Assembly: GCA_951640165.1 (NCBI GenBank)
Contig: OX621263.1
Location: 9,616,001-9,680,000, forward strand
From: Pseudoips prasinana
Taxonomy: Eukaryota > Arthropoda > Insecta > Lepidoptera > Nolidae
Length of the DNA stretch: 64,000 nt
Reading direction: 5' to 3'
Every line of letters starts with the position of its first letter. Positions within the stretch are counted from its first letter, which is position 1. Positions 29,149 to 38,903 of the stretch are shown piece after piece. A model generated the notes under the pieces. It ran no database searches. It saw only the letters and a list, made by a program, of their open reading frames with translations, and was not told the origin of the DNA. The position numbers and the translations under genes are program-made.

Positions 29149-32085
29149 ATGCATGATTTGTCACACATGAACTCGGATCTTGAAGAAATTGCTGTCTCTA
29201 AGTCCTATATCTCCATTCCAGAGCAGTGTTGCACTTCATTGAAAGCTGCGACAAGCTCACTTAAAATACTTCAGGTCAATATAAGGAGTATAATTTGTAA
29301 TTTCAATGAGTTAATCTTATTAATGCACAGATTGGAAAACAATATTGATGTTGTGATACTATCGGAATGCTGGTTAAACAAAGTGCCCACAATACCTCAA
29401 ATTCCGGGATATACAAATCATAACTCCAAACATACAAACCAGAATGACGGAGTTTTAATTTATATAAGAGACTGCCTGCAATGTTCAGTATCGGAACCCC
29501 AATTTAATGAAGCAAACTGTTTGGTGGTCAAGTTTCAGTTTGACATTGCTATCGTGGCTATCTATCGTTCACCATCCCATAAGAATATCACCCCGTTTAT
29601 AGACAGCCTCGATAAAGTCTTAAACTCATTAAGTACTTTTAAAACACTGGCTATAGCAGGGGATATCAACATTAATATTATTCCATCAAATAATGACACT
29701 CACGCCGATGACTATCTCAACCTAACAGCTTGTCATGGCATGTTACCAGCCCATCTATTTTCAACTAGGAATAATAGTTGTCTTGACCATGTCATTCTTA
29801 GGAGTAACAGACATGCAGCCACCTTTGTTTTAGACTGCCCTTTCACTGACCACTTACCTGTTGTTCTGAGTTGTAATATTAAAAATAGATCACCCCAAAG
29901 TAAAAGGCAATATACACGAACTGATGAAACCGCTGTGATCGCTACACTTGAAGGAACTGACTTTTCACACATACTTAACTCTATTAAAGCAGAAGATGCA
30001 GCAGAAAAGCTTGTATCAATCGTAGCAATAGCTGTGAAGACAAATACTCACTCTATTACTCTTTCGAGTAGAAAGCGAATAATAAAACCTTGGATTACTC
30101 CAGGTTTATTACGTTGCATAAGACATAGAGATAGGCTTTATAAAAAATCAAAAAAAGAGCCTAATAATAATGTTCTAAAGCTTATCTATACGCGATATCG
30201 AAATTACTGCAATAACTTGTTAAAAAGAATTAAATTAAACTATGAACAAAAAGAACTACATGGAGCAAAAAATAACACTAAACAAACATGGAAACTTATA
30301 AAAAAAATCACAAACTTGAAAACAAAAGAACACAAATCGTCAGAACTTCTATCCGTTGGTGATGACTGCATTTCCTCTACCAACGTTGTAAACCGATTTT
30401 TTGTTGATATAGGGAAACAACTTGCCTTGAAAGCAAGTGGAAATGTTACGGGAAACATGCATCTGCAAAATAGCATATCTACTGCCTCTAATAACCTGTC
30501 TGCATCTATGGCTCTATATTATGTAACTGACAGTGAGATCGAGAGCATTATATTAGGACTCAAAAGTAATTGTGCAGCTGGTTGGGACGGCATACCCACT
30601 TCTCTCATTAAAGCAGCTAGACATGTACTTATACCAGTCCTGACGCATGTGTGTAATCTCTGTCTCTCTACTGGTGTGTTTCCACGTGTTTTTAAAAGGG
30701 CCATGGTTCATCCTATTCACAAAAGTGGACCAAAAAATTTGGTAAACAACTACAGACCCATATCTGTGTTGAGTACCTTTTCTAAAATACTCGAAAAAGC
30801 TTTAAATAAACGACTGGTTGCATATCTTAACAAGAACAATTTTTTAGCCCCCAATCAGTACGCGTTTAGATCTGGCAAGTCTACTGATGATGCGGTGTTA
30901 GACTTAACTCAAACTATCGCCCAAAACCTTGATAAAAATTTAAAAACTATCGGAATTTTCCTGGATCTCTCTAAGGCATTTGATACCGTATCGATCCCAA
31001 TCCTTTTAAATAAACTGGATGCAGCGGGTGTTCGCGGAGTTGCCTTGGAGATTTTCAGGAACTACCTTAGTGAGAGATCTCAGTCCGTTATAATTAATGA
31101 TGTTGTGAGCGATGAAGAATTTCTGAGCTTCGGTGTGCCTCAGGGCAGTGTACTCGGCCCAACATTGTTTCTGGTTTACATTAATGACCTCTGTAAACTT
31201 GAACTCCCTTACAGTAAAATAGTCACGTACGCGGATGATACTACTCTCATTATTCATGGAAGTACGTGGGAGGTCACCCAACAAAACGCTGAAACCGCGG
31301 TATCATGTGTTATGGGTTGGTTGGGAAACAATTTACTTACATTAAATATCGAAAAGACGAAATTTATCATGTTTGGGCCAAGAGCTGCTTCCTTGCCTTC
31401 AATAACATTAACAGCACATAAATGTACTAATCCTCCTAACTCCCAATATTCTTGTGGATGCCATAATCTCAAGCGCACTAGTGCTATGAAATACCTTGGC
31501 GTTATACTGGATGAGGCCTTAAATTGGAGGCAGCACATGGAACAACAGGTTGGCCGAATTAGAAAAATGATGTACGTTTTCAAACATCTCAGAAAAATAA
31601 CAGATATAAAAACCCTAAAAACAATATACTATGCTCTAGTTCAATCAAATATAGCATACTGTATCACCTCCTGGGGAAGTACCCACAAAACAATATTACT
31701 CCGATTAGAAAGAGCTCAAAGAGCTATATTAAAAGTAATGTTATCAAAACCCATTCGGTTCTCTACCAGTACTCTATATGCCAGTATCAAAGTACTATCT
31801 GTGCGCAAGCTCTTTATTCTGACGACTGTTCTAAAGAAACATTCAGATACTGTGTATGACCCCATACTGATCAATAAAAAACGCAGATCCGATAGAATAT
31901 TTCAGCCTATATCGCGAAGAACAGCGTTAGCTGGACGACACTTCTTTTACCTAAGCCCTGGTTTATACAATAAAGTTAATAGAAAACTCAACATCTATCC
32001 GCTTCCTACAAATCGCTGTAAAGTGAAAGTCTTAAACTGGCTCCTGCAACTGTCATATGATGAGACTGAAAGCTTTATAACATAA
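29149..32085 (+). CDS. LINE ORF2: APE-type endonuclease and reverse transcriptase
   Basis: A 978-aa intact polyprotein that nicks target DNA and reverse-transcribes the LINE RNA. The endonuclease (about residues 30-250) shows LQVNIRSI, SECWLN, AIYRSPS, GDININI, SCLDHV and the terminal TDHLPV motif. RT (about 450-730) shows NNYRPISVLSTFSKILEK, FLDLSKAFDT (motif A Asp), [20 protein letters not shown] (motif B) and YADDTTLI (motif C, catalytic D pair). The C-terminal region follows with the SNIAYCITSWG and LERAQRAILK stretches. The ATG at 29149 is the first usable one, and a second at 29167 is possible. No stops. ORF1 lies 406 bp upstream, so ORF2 is probably reached by an internal or re-initiation mechanism. 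Confidence 0.93.
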   Translation: MHDLSHMNSDLEEIAVSKSYISIPEQCCTSLKAATSSLKILQVNIRSIICNFNELILLMHRLENNIDVVILSECWLNKVPTIPQIPGYTNHNSKHTNQNDGVLIYIRDCLQCSVSEPQFNEANCLVVKFQFDIAIVAIYRSPSHKNITPFIDSLDKVLNSLSTFKTLAIAGDININIIPSNNDTHADDYLNLTACHGMLPAHLFSTRNNSCLDHVILRSNRHAATFVLDCPFTDHLPVVLSCNIKNRSPQSKRQYTRTDETAVIATLEGTDFSHILNSIKAEDAAEKLVSIVAIAVKTNTHSITLSSRKRIIKPWITPGLLRCIRHRDRLYKKSKKEPNNNVLKLIYTRYRNYCNNLLKRIKLNYEQKELHGAKNNTKQTWKLIKKITNLKTKEHKSSELLSVGDDCISSTNVVNRFFVDIGKQLALKASGNVTGNMHLQNSISTASNNLSASMALYYVTDSEIESIILGLKSNCAAGWDGIPTSLIKAARHVLIPVLTHVCNLCLSTGVFPRVFKRAMVHPIHKSGPKNLVNNYRPISVLSTFSKILEKALNKRLVAYLNKNNFLAPNQYAFRSGKSTDDAVLDLTQTIAQNLDKNLKTIGIFLDLSKAFDTVSIPILLNKLDAAGVRGVALEIFRNYLSERSQSVIINDVVSDEEFLSFGVPQGSVLGPTLFLVYINDLCKLELPYSKIVTYADDTTLIIHGSTWEVTQQNAETAVSCVMGWLGNNLLTLNIEKTKFIMFGPRAASLPSITLTAHKCTNPPNSQYSCGCHNLKRTSAMKYLGVILDEALNWRQHMEQQVGRIRKMMYVFKHLRKITDIKTLKTIYYALVQSNIAYCITSWGSTHKTILLRLERAQRAILKVMLSKPIRFSTSTLYASIKVLSVRKLFILTTVLKKHSDTVYDPILINKKRRSDRIFQPISRRTALAGRHFFYLSPGLYNKVNRKLNIYPLPTNRCKVKVLNWLLQLSYDETESFIT

Positions 32086-32089
32086 ATTA

Positions 32090-32205
32090 CCTCACACAAA
32101 CACATTGCATGCGCGCACACGCATTCACACACGCAAGCAAGCACACACACACCTTTACACACAAGCACACACACTCGCACACTTCTTCAGCACACACACA
32201 TACAC
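32090..32205 (+). repeat. CA-rich low-complexity stretch in the LINE 3'UTR
   Basis: Runs of cacaca, gcacacac and acgc immediately after the ORF2 stop. An antisense frame here is Cys/Val-rich only because of the repeat. Confidence 0.75.
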
Positions 32206-32526
32206 GAATAAATAATTTAGTACTATTCCTTATTTTATTTTAATACTAAATTCATATTTTAATTTTATTTTTTTTAATAATGTACATTAATTAAATTGTT
32301 TTTGATATGTATAATCTGTAAGTCATACTATAATTTTAATTTTATATTAGTTTTAATTTTAGCTTTTTAAAACTGAAATAAGTAATTTGTAATTCATACT
32401 ATTTTATGGAAGAAGGCGATAGTAATTGCAACACAGTGGAAACACTACTGCAGCTATTATCGTTACACCTGTTTTTGTAACATCTATGTTATGGTTTTAT
32501 GAATAAATTTAATTTAATTTAATTTA

Positions 32527-33224
32527 ATTTTCTAAATGGCCAAACCATCTCAGCATACCTTTTTCAATCTTTGTGACTATATCCTCTTTAATAAGTCTTT
32601 ATTCGAAGAGTAATACTTTCCGTAAGATCCCATATTATAAATTTTGTCCACATCAGTTAGTTAAGAAAAGGTCAGTCAGGTAGGTACAAAAATTTTAAGC
32701 TACATATATAAAAAAAAAATACATGAGCGAAGAAATAGTGTCGTCGGATCATATACTACAATCAAGCCAATACTTTCCCTCTAAGTATAGGTCGAGCGAC
32801 CGATCCAAACGCAATCAATCAACAATTACACAGCTAAAGTCAACAGCGGGGCTCGGGCTTAGTAATTACTGTAAGATATGTGTTTGACGGAAAAATCGTG
32901 AAAGTTCTGCACTACACGTGTAGCGATGTGGTTCATATAGTCAATTGCCTAGGCGCCCCCTCTAAATTCATGTTCAATCGCCGCACTAGAGAGCTACCGT
33001 ATCGTGATCGTGATCCGAAGTCGATTGAACGAATAATTTAGTAATTTTTAACCTTCATCTATTTGAACGCCGATCAGGATCACGATGATCGGCGACTTAG
33101 GCGGTAACCCCTCTGGAGAACAATCAATAGAATAATTTAAAATTTTGCACGTGAATAATGCATGGCATAGAGCTTTATTCTGCCTCTTAAGTGGATATTT
33201 AGGTTACCTACCTATCATAAGTTC
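32527..33224. other. No gene; remnants of a foldback element
   Basis: The stretch 33008-33105 (aagtcgattgaacg...cggcgacttaggcgg) resembles the right arm of the MITE at 9180-9416, with the left arm degraded at about 32940-33000. The rest is unrecognised. Confidence 0.45.
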
Positions 33225-33665
33225 GAAAGATATTTGACCGAATTTCAACTTTTATCGTTTCGTGTTTTTTATTTCACCGAAGTCACGTCTGTCACTAAAT
33301 TTTATAGCAGTACATATTGACTTTTTATGACATCATATATATTTTAATTTAATATTGAAATTGAGGGCTACCAAGTAACTGTGTTTATATTTGTGACCAA
33401 AATTAAGTACCTAAAACGTTGTTTCGGTGTGGTGAAAATATGGCATAAAATCATTTGGCAAATAAAAAAAAATAAAAGAGGCTTCGGCCCATAGGAAAAA
33501 GTTATTTTGTAAATCGACGAAAACAAGTTCGGTAAAATAATACCTATGACACATGATACTTCGAAAATCTTAAAATATAATAAATAATGCATATAGCAAA
33601 AAAGACATCTGTCAAAAATGATTCGGTAAAATGAAATATAAACAAAAAATAATCGGTAAAGTGAT
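33225..33665. repeat. Diverged ttcggtaaaatga-type repeats
   Basis: Scattered words such as tttcaccgaag, tttcggtgtggtgaaaat, ttcggtaaaataat, ttcggtaaaatgaaat and atcggtaaagtga. The same motif family occurs inside the Harbinger at 25255-25345. Confidence 0.55.
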
Positions 33666-34510
33666 CAGTCCCCGGATATTTATTTTGAGAGTCCTACAGA
33701 AAACGCAAGATGCCAGATAAAGCGTTTCTGAATTAATACAATACGCAAGCTGTGCAGAACATAATGTAATAATAAAATATTCTAAAGTAATCCTCACTAA
33801 ATTGTTAAAAAGAAGGATTTTTGTTTCATAGCTTCTGATTACAAAATTTTTGATGTTTTTTTTCATCACATTGTCTAAATGTGACGTAAAGGTTGATTTT
33901 TTGTCGATTAGAATTCCAAGGTCACTTGTATATAACATCTACTTCTTTAATTGTTTCAGAATTAATTTTATAATCAGATTTCATTAGAATTTCTTAGAAT
34001 TTAAATACGTTTAAATTTTACCACATCAACTTATCAATAATAATAATATCCTGAGACATTATTCACACAAGTCCACCTGAATTAAAACTAAGCAGACCTT
34101 GTAATATGGAAACCAGATAACTGATTTACAAAATTTCTGCCATAAATACAGACGACAGAGATAATTACACCCAGACTCAGGACAAACAGACATGTTCATG
34201 TATACAAATATCTGTCTAGGGAGGACCGTCGAACCCACGATCCACGGCGTGAAAGGCAAGTCTACCAACCACGCCAACCGGTCCCACACAATTGAATAAA
34301 TCTATTCAGATGCCTTTGTAAATGGTTTAGGTCCTTCACTTGTTACTATTCTTAGGAACGTAAGGTCATCGTCATACACCAAAGAAAGCATTCATGATTA
34401 TCATTAATTAAATAAAGACTGGCCCCAAATGAGACCCTGTGGTACCCCTGAAGATATGTGATACAAACTATAGAAACCCATTCAGTACTACGTAAGATAA
34501 TCTGGTGATC
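33666..34510 (-). pseudogene. LINE reverse transcriptase remnant, split by a SINE
   Basis: On the minus strand the C-terminal part (33690-33935) reads DLGILIDKKSTFTSHLDNVMK, then LFNNLVRITLEYFIITLCSAQ, the typical region after RT motif D of Jockey-like LINEs. At about 34420-34450, beyond the SINE, the minus strand reads GLIWGQSLF, resembling the motif-B GVPQGS.LGP..F region. Several stops and frame changes. Old and inactive. Confidence 0.6.
34044..34287 (-). mobile_element. tRNA-derived SINE, family B, copy 1 (inverted)
   Basis: Minus strand: tRNA-like head (ggttggcgtggttggtagac, then gtgggttcgac), body gaacatgtctgtttgtcctgag, and tail near ataatgtctcaggata. It splits the LINE remnant. Relatives at 35895-36030, 46280-46365 and 55899-56150. 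Confidence 0.75.
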
Positions 34511-35287
34511 CTTATATTAGCTTGAGCATTAGCTGGTGCTACAGTAGGGTTCTAGGTTTATCAATCAGATTATGATTTCTTGTTCAGGATAATGTCTGCC
34601 AGGACAGCTTCTTGTTCATTAATCTTATTATTCAAGACTGCACAAACATCAATTACCGATTTTTTTTTGGAATATGTAAAATAAATTCATAGAAATCTAT
34701 GGAAATGAATAAAACTAAACTGTGGAACATGAAACTAGGTTGTATTTATTATTGCAAATTTGTTATTGTTTTGATAGCTTGAAATGTGCAAATCAATTTG
34801 ATTAATTTATGTAAGAGGTTATCAAATCAAGTGCCCGCGACATGTGAGAACAATCACATGTGTAGACACAGTAGTACTATGAAAACAGACCTTATAAAAT
34901 AAAATAGCCTTTATTTACAGATACAAAGAGGATTATAATAACAGTTGTTGGGTGCAATTTTGATCCACTTTAAATGGCCAGATTTCATTGAAACTTTGTA
35001 AATTTATCAAGGACCTTACACAACACTATTTTGATAAGATTATTCCATTATTCAATTTGCTAAATAAGATTACTGTTAATTTATTTAAATTTTATCTATA
35101 GTTGATAAGGCAGGAATTGATGATAATTTTAATTTCCAATCCATTAAAGATAATTAATGGATTTATCTGATATTAAGCCATTTTCCAACACCAAAGAATA
35201 TTTTAATTCAACAAAACAAATAATACTTTAAAACAACACATTTTTATAAATAAACTAATCTAAAACATAAATAATTTAAGTATTTTT
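34511..35287. other. No gene recognised
   Basis: AT-rich. May include further parts of the decayed LINE up to about 34660. No recognisable gene. Confidence 0.35.
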
Positions 35288-35590
35288 TGAAGTTATACTT
35301 CTTTTGGCGCGATGGAGAAAAATGATGAGAGTGAATTTTTACGATGCGCGCGCACACCGACACCAAAAAATTTAACAGCATGAAGTTAGTTCTAGGTGGT
35401 ATGAGAGTGAATTTTTTGACACACAGCATGAAGTTAGTTCTAGGTAGTATGAAAATGTATGAGAGTGAATTTTTACGATGCGCGCGCATCGTAAAAATAA
35501 CAGCATAATGTTAGTTCTAGGACTTCTAGGTGGTATGAAAATTGATAACTATGTTCAAGTTGTATATTAAGAAGTATAACTTCTAACGCG
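35288..35590. mobile_element. MITE-like repeat with aagaagtataactt ends
   Basis: The ends gaagttatacttct (35289) and agaagtataacttct (35570) are inverted. Inside, the phrases gtatgagagtgaattttt, acgatgcgcgcgca and catgaagttagttctaggtggtatg repeat two to three times. A perfect 30-bp palindrome lies at 35469-35498. Confidence 0.65.
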
Positions 35591-35894
35591 TGTACATAAG
35601 TACACACAAGTTTTTTTTTTAATTAAAATGTTTCTTTTGCCAATCTGTCATTTGCCACTCTCATTCAGCGTGGCACCCAAGGAGCTTTGAGCTCATGCTC
35701 CCATCTTAAAACTTGTTGTTCTCTGTTTCAATGGGGTCTCTGGGGTACCACAGTGTCTCTTGCTTGCTCCACTTTTCCACATTGCATCTTAATAGTTGAC
35801 CTGCCCATATCCTTTTTTGTTGGTCAACACGAGTGAGTATACAAAAACAGACCTTACTGTGTTTATAAAAAAGACTTCCTCATACTTGACGGGC

Positions 35895-36030
35895 CTGTTG
35901 GCATGGTTGGCAAATGCTTGCTGTTCACACTGGAGGTTGTGGGTGCAATTGCCACCCAGGACAAATATTTGTGTGCATGAACATGTCTGTTTGTCCTGAG
36001 TCTGGATGTAATTAGCTATATATGTATTTA
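35895..36030 (+). mobile_element. tRNA-derived SINE, family B, copy 2 (partial)
   Basis: Head ggcctgttggcatggttggc, B-box-like gttgtgggtgcaatt (decayed), body gaacatgtctgtttgtcctgagtctggatgtaa. The 3' part is missing. Confidence 0.65.
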
Positions 36031-36466
36031 CAAAAGAAAAGTATATCTGATTTTCATTATTATAATAAGAATAAAATCATTTTCAATGTAACCATATGGA
36101 ACCAGATTTATTTACAAAATAGAACAAAACAGAAACCCGAGTATATTAAATTTAAAAATACAACTTAAATAAGTACATACATGGTTCACTTCCCCTTAAA
36201 GATAATAATAGGTATATTAGTATGTTAATTATTGTAAATAGGCAGATGGCTATGGCATACATTCAAATTAAGAATTCAATAGAGCAAAGATAACAGATTT
36301 CTCAACTCACATGTTTACTTATTTAAATTCATGGCTGGATAAATTTCAATTATTATTGCAACACTGGTCAGTGCCAAACCATTAGCTAAATATTAACAAT
36401 AACATATTTAAATACAGAACGTTAATCGATTAACAGAATCTTAAAAAAATAATAATAAGAACTCAC

Positions 36467-36527
36467 CACTCTTCGGTAGACTCCGGATCACATTCACCGC
36501 AGCATTGAATTTCTCTTCCAAAGACAT
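36467..36527 (-). CDS. First coding exon of an ACBD5-like acyl-CoA-binding protein
   Basis: Read on the minus strand, 20 codons plus one base give MSLEEKFNAAVNVIRSLPKS, then a GTGAGT donor (36466 downward). This matches the start of the acyl-CoA-binding domain of insect ACBD5/CG8814-type proteins, where a conserved Gly-Pro-Tyr-Gln-Pro usually follows. Phase 1 fits a glycine codon at the junction. The domain binds long-chain acyl-CoA, and full-length ACBD5 is a tail-anchored peroxisomal tether (family knowledge). I found no second exon at lower coordinates, so the next intron is long or the rest lies left of the window. The region upstream (36528-36700) should contain the promoter. Identification rests on 20 residues only. 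Confidence 0.7.
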
Positions 36528-38459
36528 GTTTGGCACGAATCAAATACAACCACAAAACACACAATTTTAATATACAACACGCACTTTGGACTTTATAATT
36601 ATCAAGTTAATGAAAACACCGAATCACTGCACGATTGACGACATGTTTTAACACAAGCACAGTCAATGAATATTCAAAATCAATTGTTACTGCGTGACGT
36701 GTTTATTGATAACGTAATTTAGGTGATAAATAAGAAAATAAAATTCCAAAGAACGAAGAAACCACCTGCCAATAGAAAGAAATAACGCGTATGAAATGAC
36801 AGTAATGAACAGTAAGGATGTATGTTAGGAACGTTAGTTGTCGATTGACTGCGTGTCTTGTGGCACGTTATTTTATGTTATAAATAAACAAAAAAAAACA
36901 ACTATTGTAATTGTTTATATTCGCTACTAAAATTTTGTAAGAGAATTAATATTTTATTTTGACTAAGTAAAGAACGTACAGGCATACATTTAAAATTACG
37001 AAACATAGTATATTCTTACTGTTCATGATTTAGTAAGTAGTTAATTTTAATATTTCAGAAAAAAAATCATTATTTTCATGAAATTATATTTCAATTTATA
37101 TTTAATTATCTTTTTAATATTATAAAAATAAATAAATTGTACTCTATCAAATTACAATTAAATGGACTCAATCTGTGTTTAAATTGCGGGTTGTAGTTAC
37201 ATGTTACACCTACTACATATTTTGGGGCCATTAAATCTAATCAACTAAAATGAGGTGCCACGTGCATTATAAATTAACGGAAATTGAAATTATAAACATT
37301 CATTTATTTCATTATACGACGTAATTTACATAATAAATATAGTGTAACTTATATTGCGATATAGCAGAAAATAAACCTCAACGTCAATACTACTATTAAC
37401 TCTAACAAAGCCCAAAATTTATAGTAAATTGCGACCACTTCCAAACTATACTTTAAAAATAATGTAGCTTGCTTTTCGATAACTAATAAATCTTAATGTG
37501 CGCAGCACTAACATTGAATTTGACATTATAATATCACATTGCCAGTTACAAATAAAAATGTACATTATAAGTAGAGAACACACATCGGGTGACTGGATCC
37601 GGTGGTCGATAATATCAAAGATATTACAATATAACAAGATTGCGCACTGAGGGAGCAAAAACGGCCCGAGCAAGAAGTCGCTTTTTTGGATGGCATCTCC
37701 TTCTCATAGAGTGACCATGCGTCGTGGAATTATGCGAATGTTTTAACGCGCCAAATTTAAAATTTTGTTTTTATGAGAATGAATAAACTTACTTTTGAAG
37801 TATAATCATACTACCTGTGCAGTGCTTTTAAAGTTACTGTTCGCCCCACTGCATACCTAGGTATACGTATTCGAGATGTTTTCGTTACTTATACTTTCTT
37901 ACTTACTTACTTTTAAATTATACCAAGATTATTTGTAGATTTTTTAAACGTTTAGGAAATTATATAATTATTTATTGTACAATTCCCGCCTAATGTAAGT
38001 GTGAGTAGTGGTAGATATTTTGGACAAAGGCAGTAGACTTTCCAAATATTATATATTCGTAATGTATCCAAATAGTTTTCAAGTATATTATATGTTTTAT
38101 TTACTTATATTCTTTTTCGCAACAAGTGTTTTGTGTCAGTCGGCTATAGTATTCTAGGATAATTATTGTAATACATATATTCAATATAGATTAGATTGTG
38201 AAAATCAGGTTACACTAATAGACTACATGCCCGATTTTTTTATTTATTCCACGGATAGTACTATACTCACTACCTTAATTGAAAATATCTTCTAAGTGGC
38301 TTAATCTAAACAACTGAGATAATTTTATATCTTTTGTTTTTAATAAGAGTGTAGCAATTGTCTATTTCTTACCTATTTACTCATAACAAACACTGACACG
38401 AGGAAACAGTAGCCTCGTTTTAGTGTTAGATATAGTGAAATAGACAATTATTCATCATC
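36528..38459. other. Intergenic, no gene recognised
   Basis: AT-rich. Presumably contains the promoter of the minus-strand ACBD5-like gene next to 36528. At 38350-38447 an imperfect inverted repeat (caattgtctatttc...acactgacacgagg / cctcgttttagtgtt...gaaatagacaatt) may be a small MITE or long hairpin. Confidence 0.45.
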
Positions 38460-38690
38460 ATTACAGCATAAATAAGTCCACAGCTGGACAAGCCTCCCTC
38501 AAGAATCATCTTGAGGGGATATGCCATAATCGCCACGCTTGGCAGGCGGGTTGGCGATCGCAGTATGATGGTCGTAGTACTCAGAAGGAAGCTGCTTCCC
38601 GTCCTCTGGTAGATATTCCCTCGGGTCGATTTCTGCGCCCCCCACGGGATGAGATGGGGTGATGATATTCTGATTCTGATATTTGTATAT
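38460..38690 (+). repeat. Interspersed repeat family E
   Basis: Runs from tccacagctggacaagcct through ggcaggcgggttggcgatcgca to cgccccccacgggatgagat. A second copy is at 49455-49690, with inverted parts at 9961-10200 and 9660-9690. Confidence 0.75.
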
Positions 38691-38903
38691 TCGGGTTTTT
38701 TGAAATAATCTGGTAACGATTCCAGGTATATATTTTATAAATTATATTTGCTGCGCAGTCAGCAGGCAGTACAAGCGTTATGGATTGCTGCATTGTAACT
38801 TTAACTAGGGATCAGTCCTACGGTATAAAACTTTAGCACGGTTTTGCTTCCATTGCCTCAGTAGACTTTTATGTAGGAATGTCAGTTGGTTTTGTACTAA
38901 CTA

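Larger units (their letters stand above)
27530..32526 (+). mobile_element. Full-length-looking non-LTR retrotransposon (CR1/Jockey superfamily)
   Basis: Two large intact ORFs on the same strand, a 5' leader and a 3'UTR of about 440 bp, ending in an aattt pentamer tail (32500-32526). The two ORFs are separated by 406 bp, unusually far apart. The 5' boundary is an estimate because no target duplication could be fixed. The RT resembles the CR1/Daphne-type branch, but the clade needs a phylogeny. Confidence 0.85.

Noticed and set aside
31995..32180. Cysteine- and valine-rich small protein on the minus strand
   Set aside because: It is the complement of a CA-rich simple sequence in the LINE 3'UTR.
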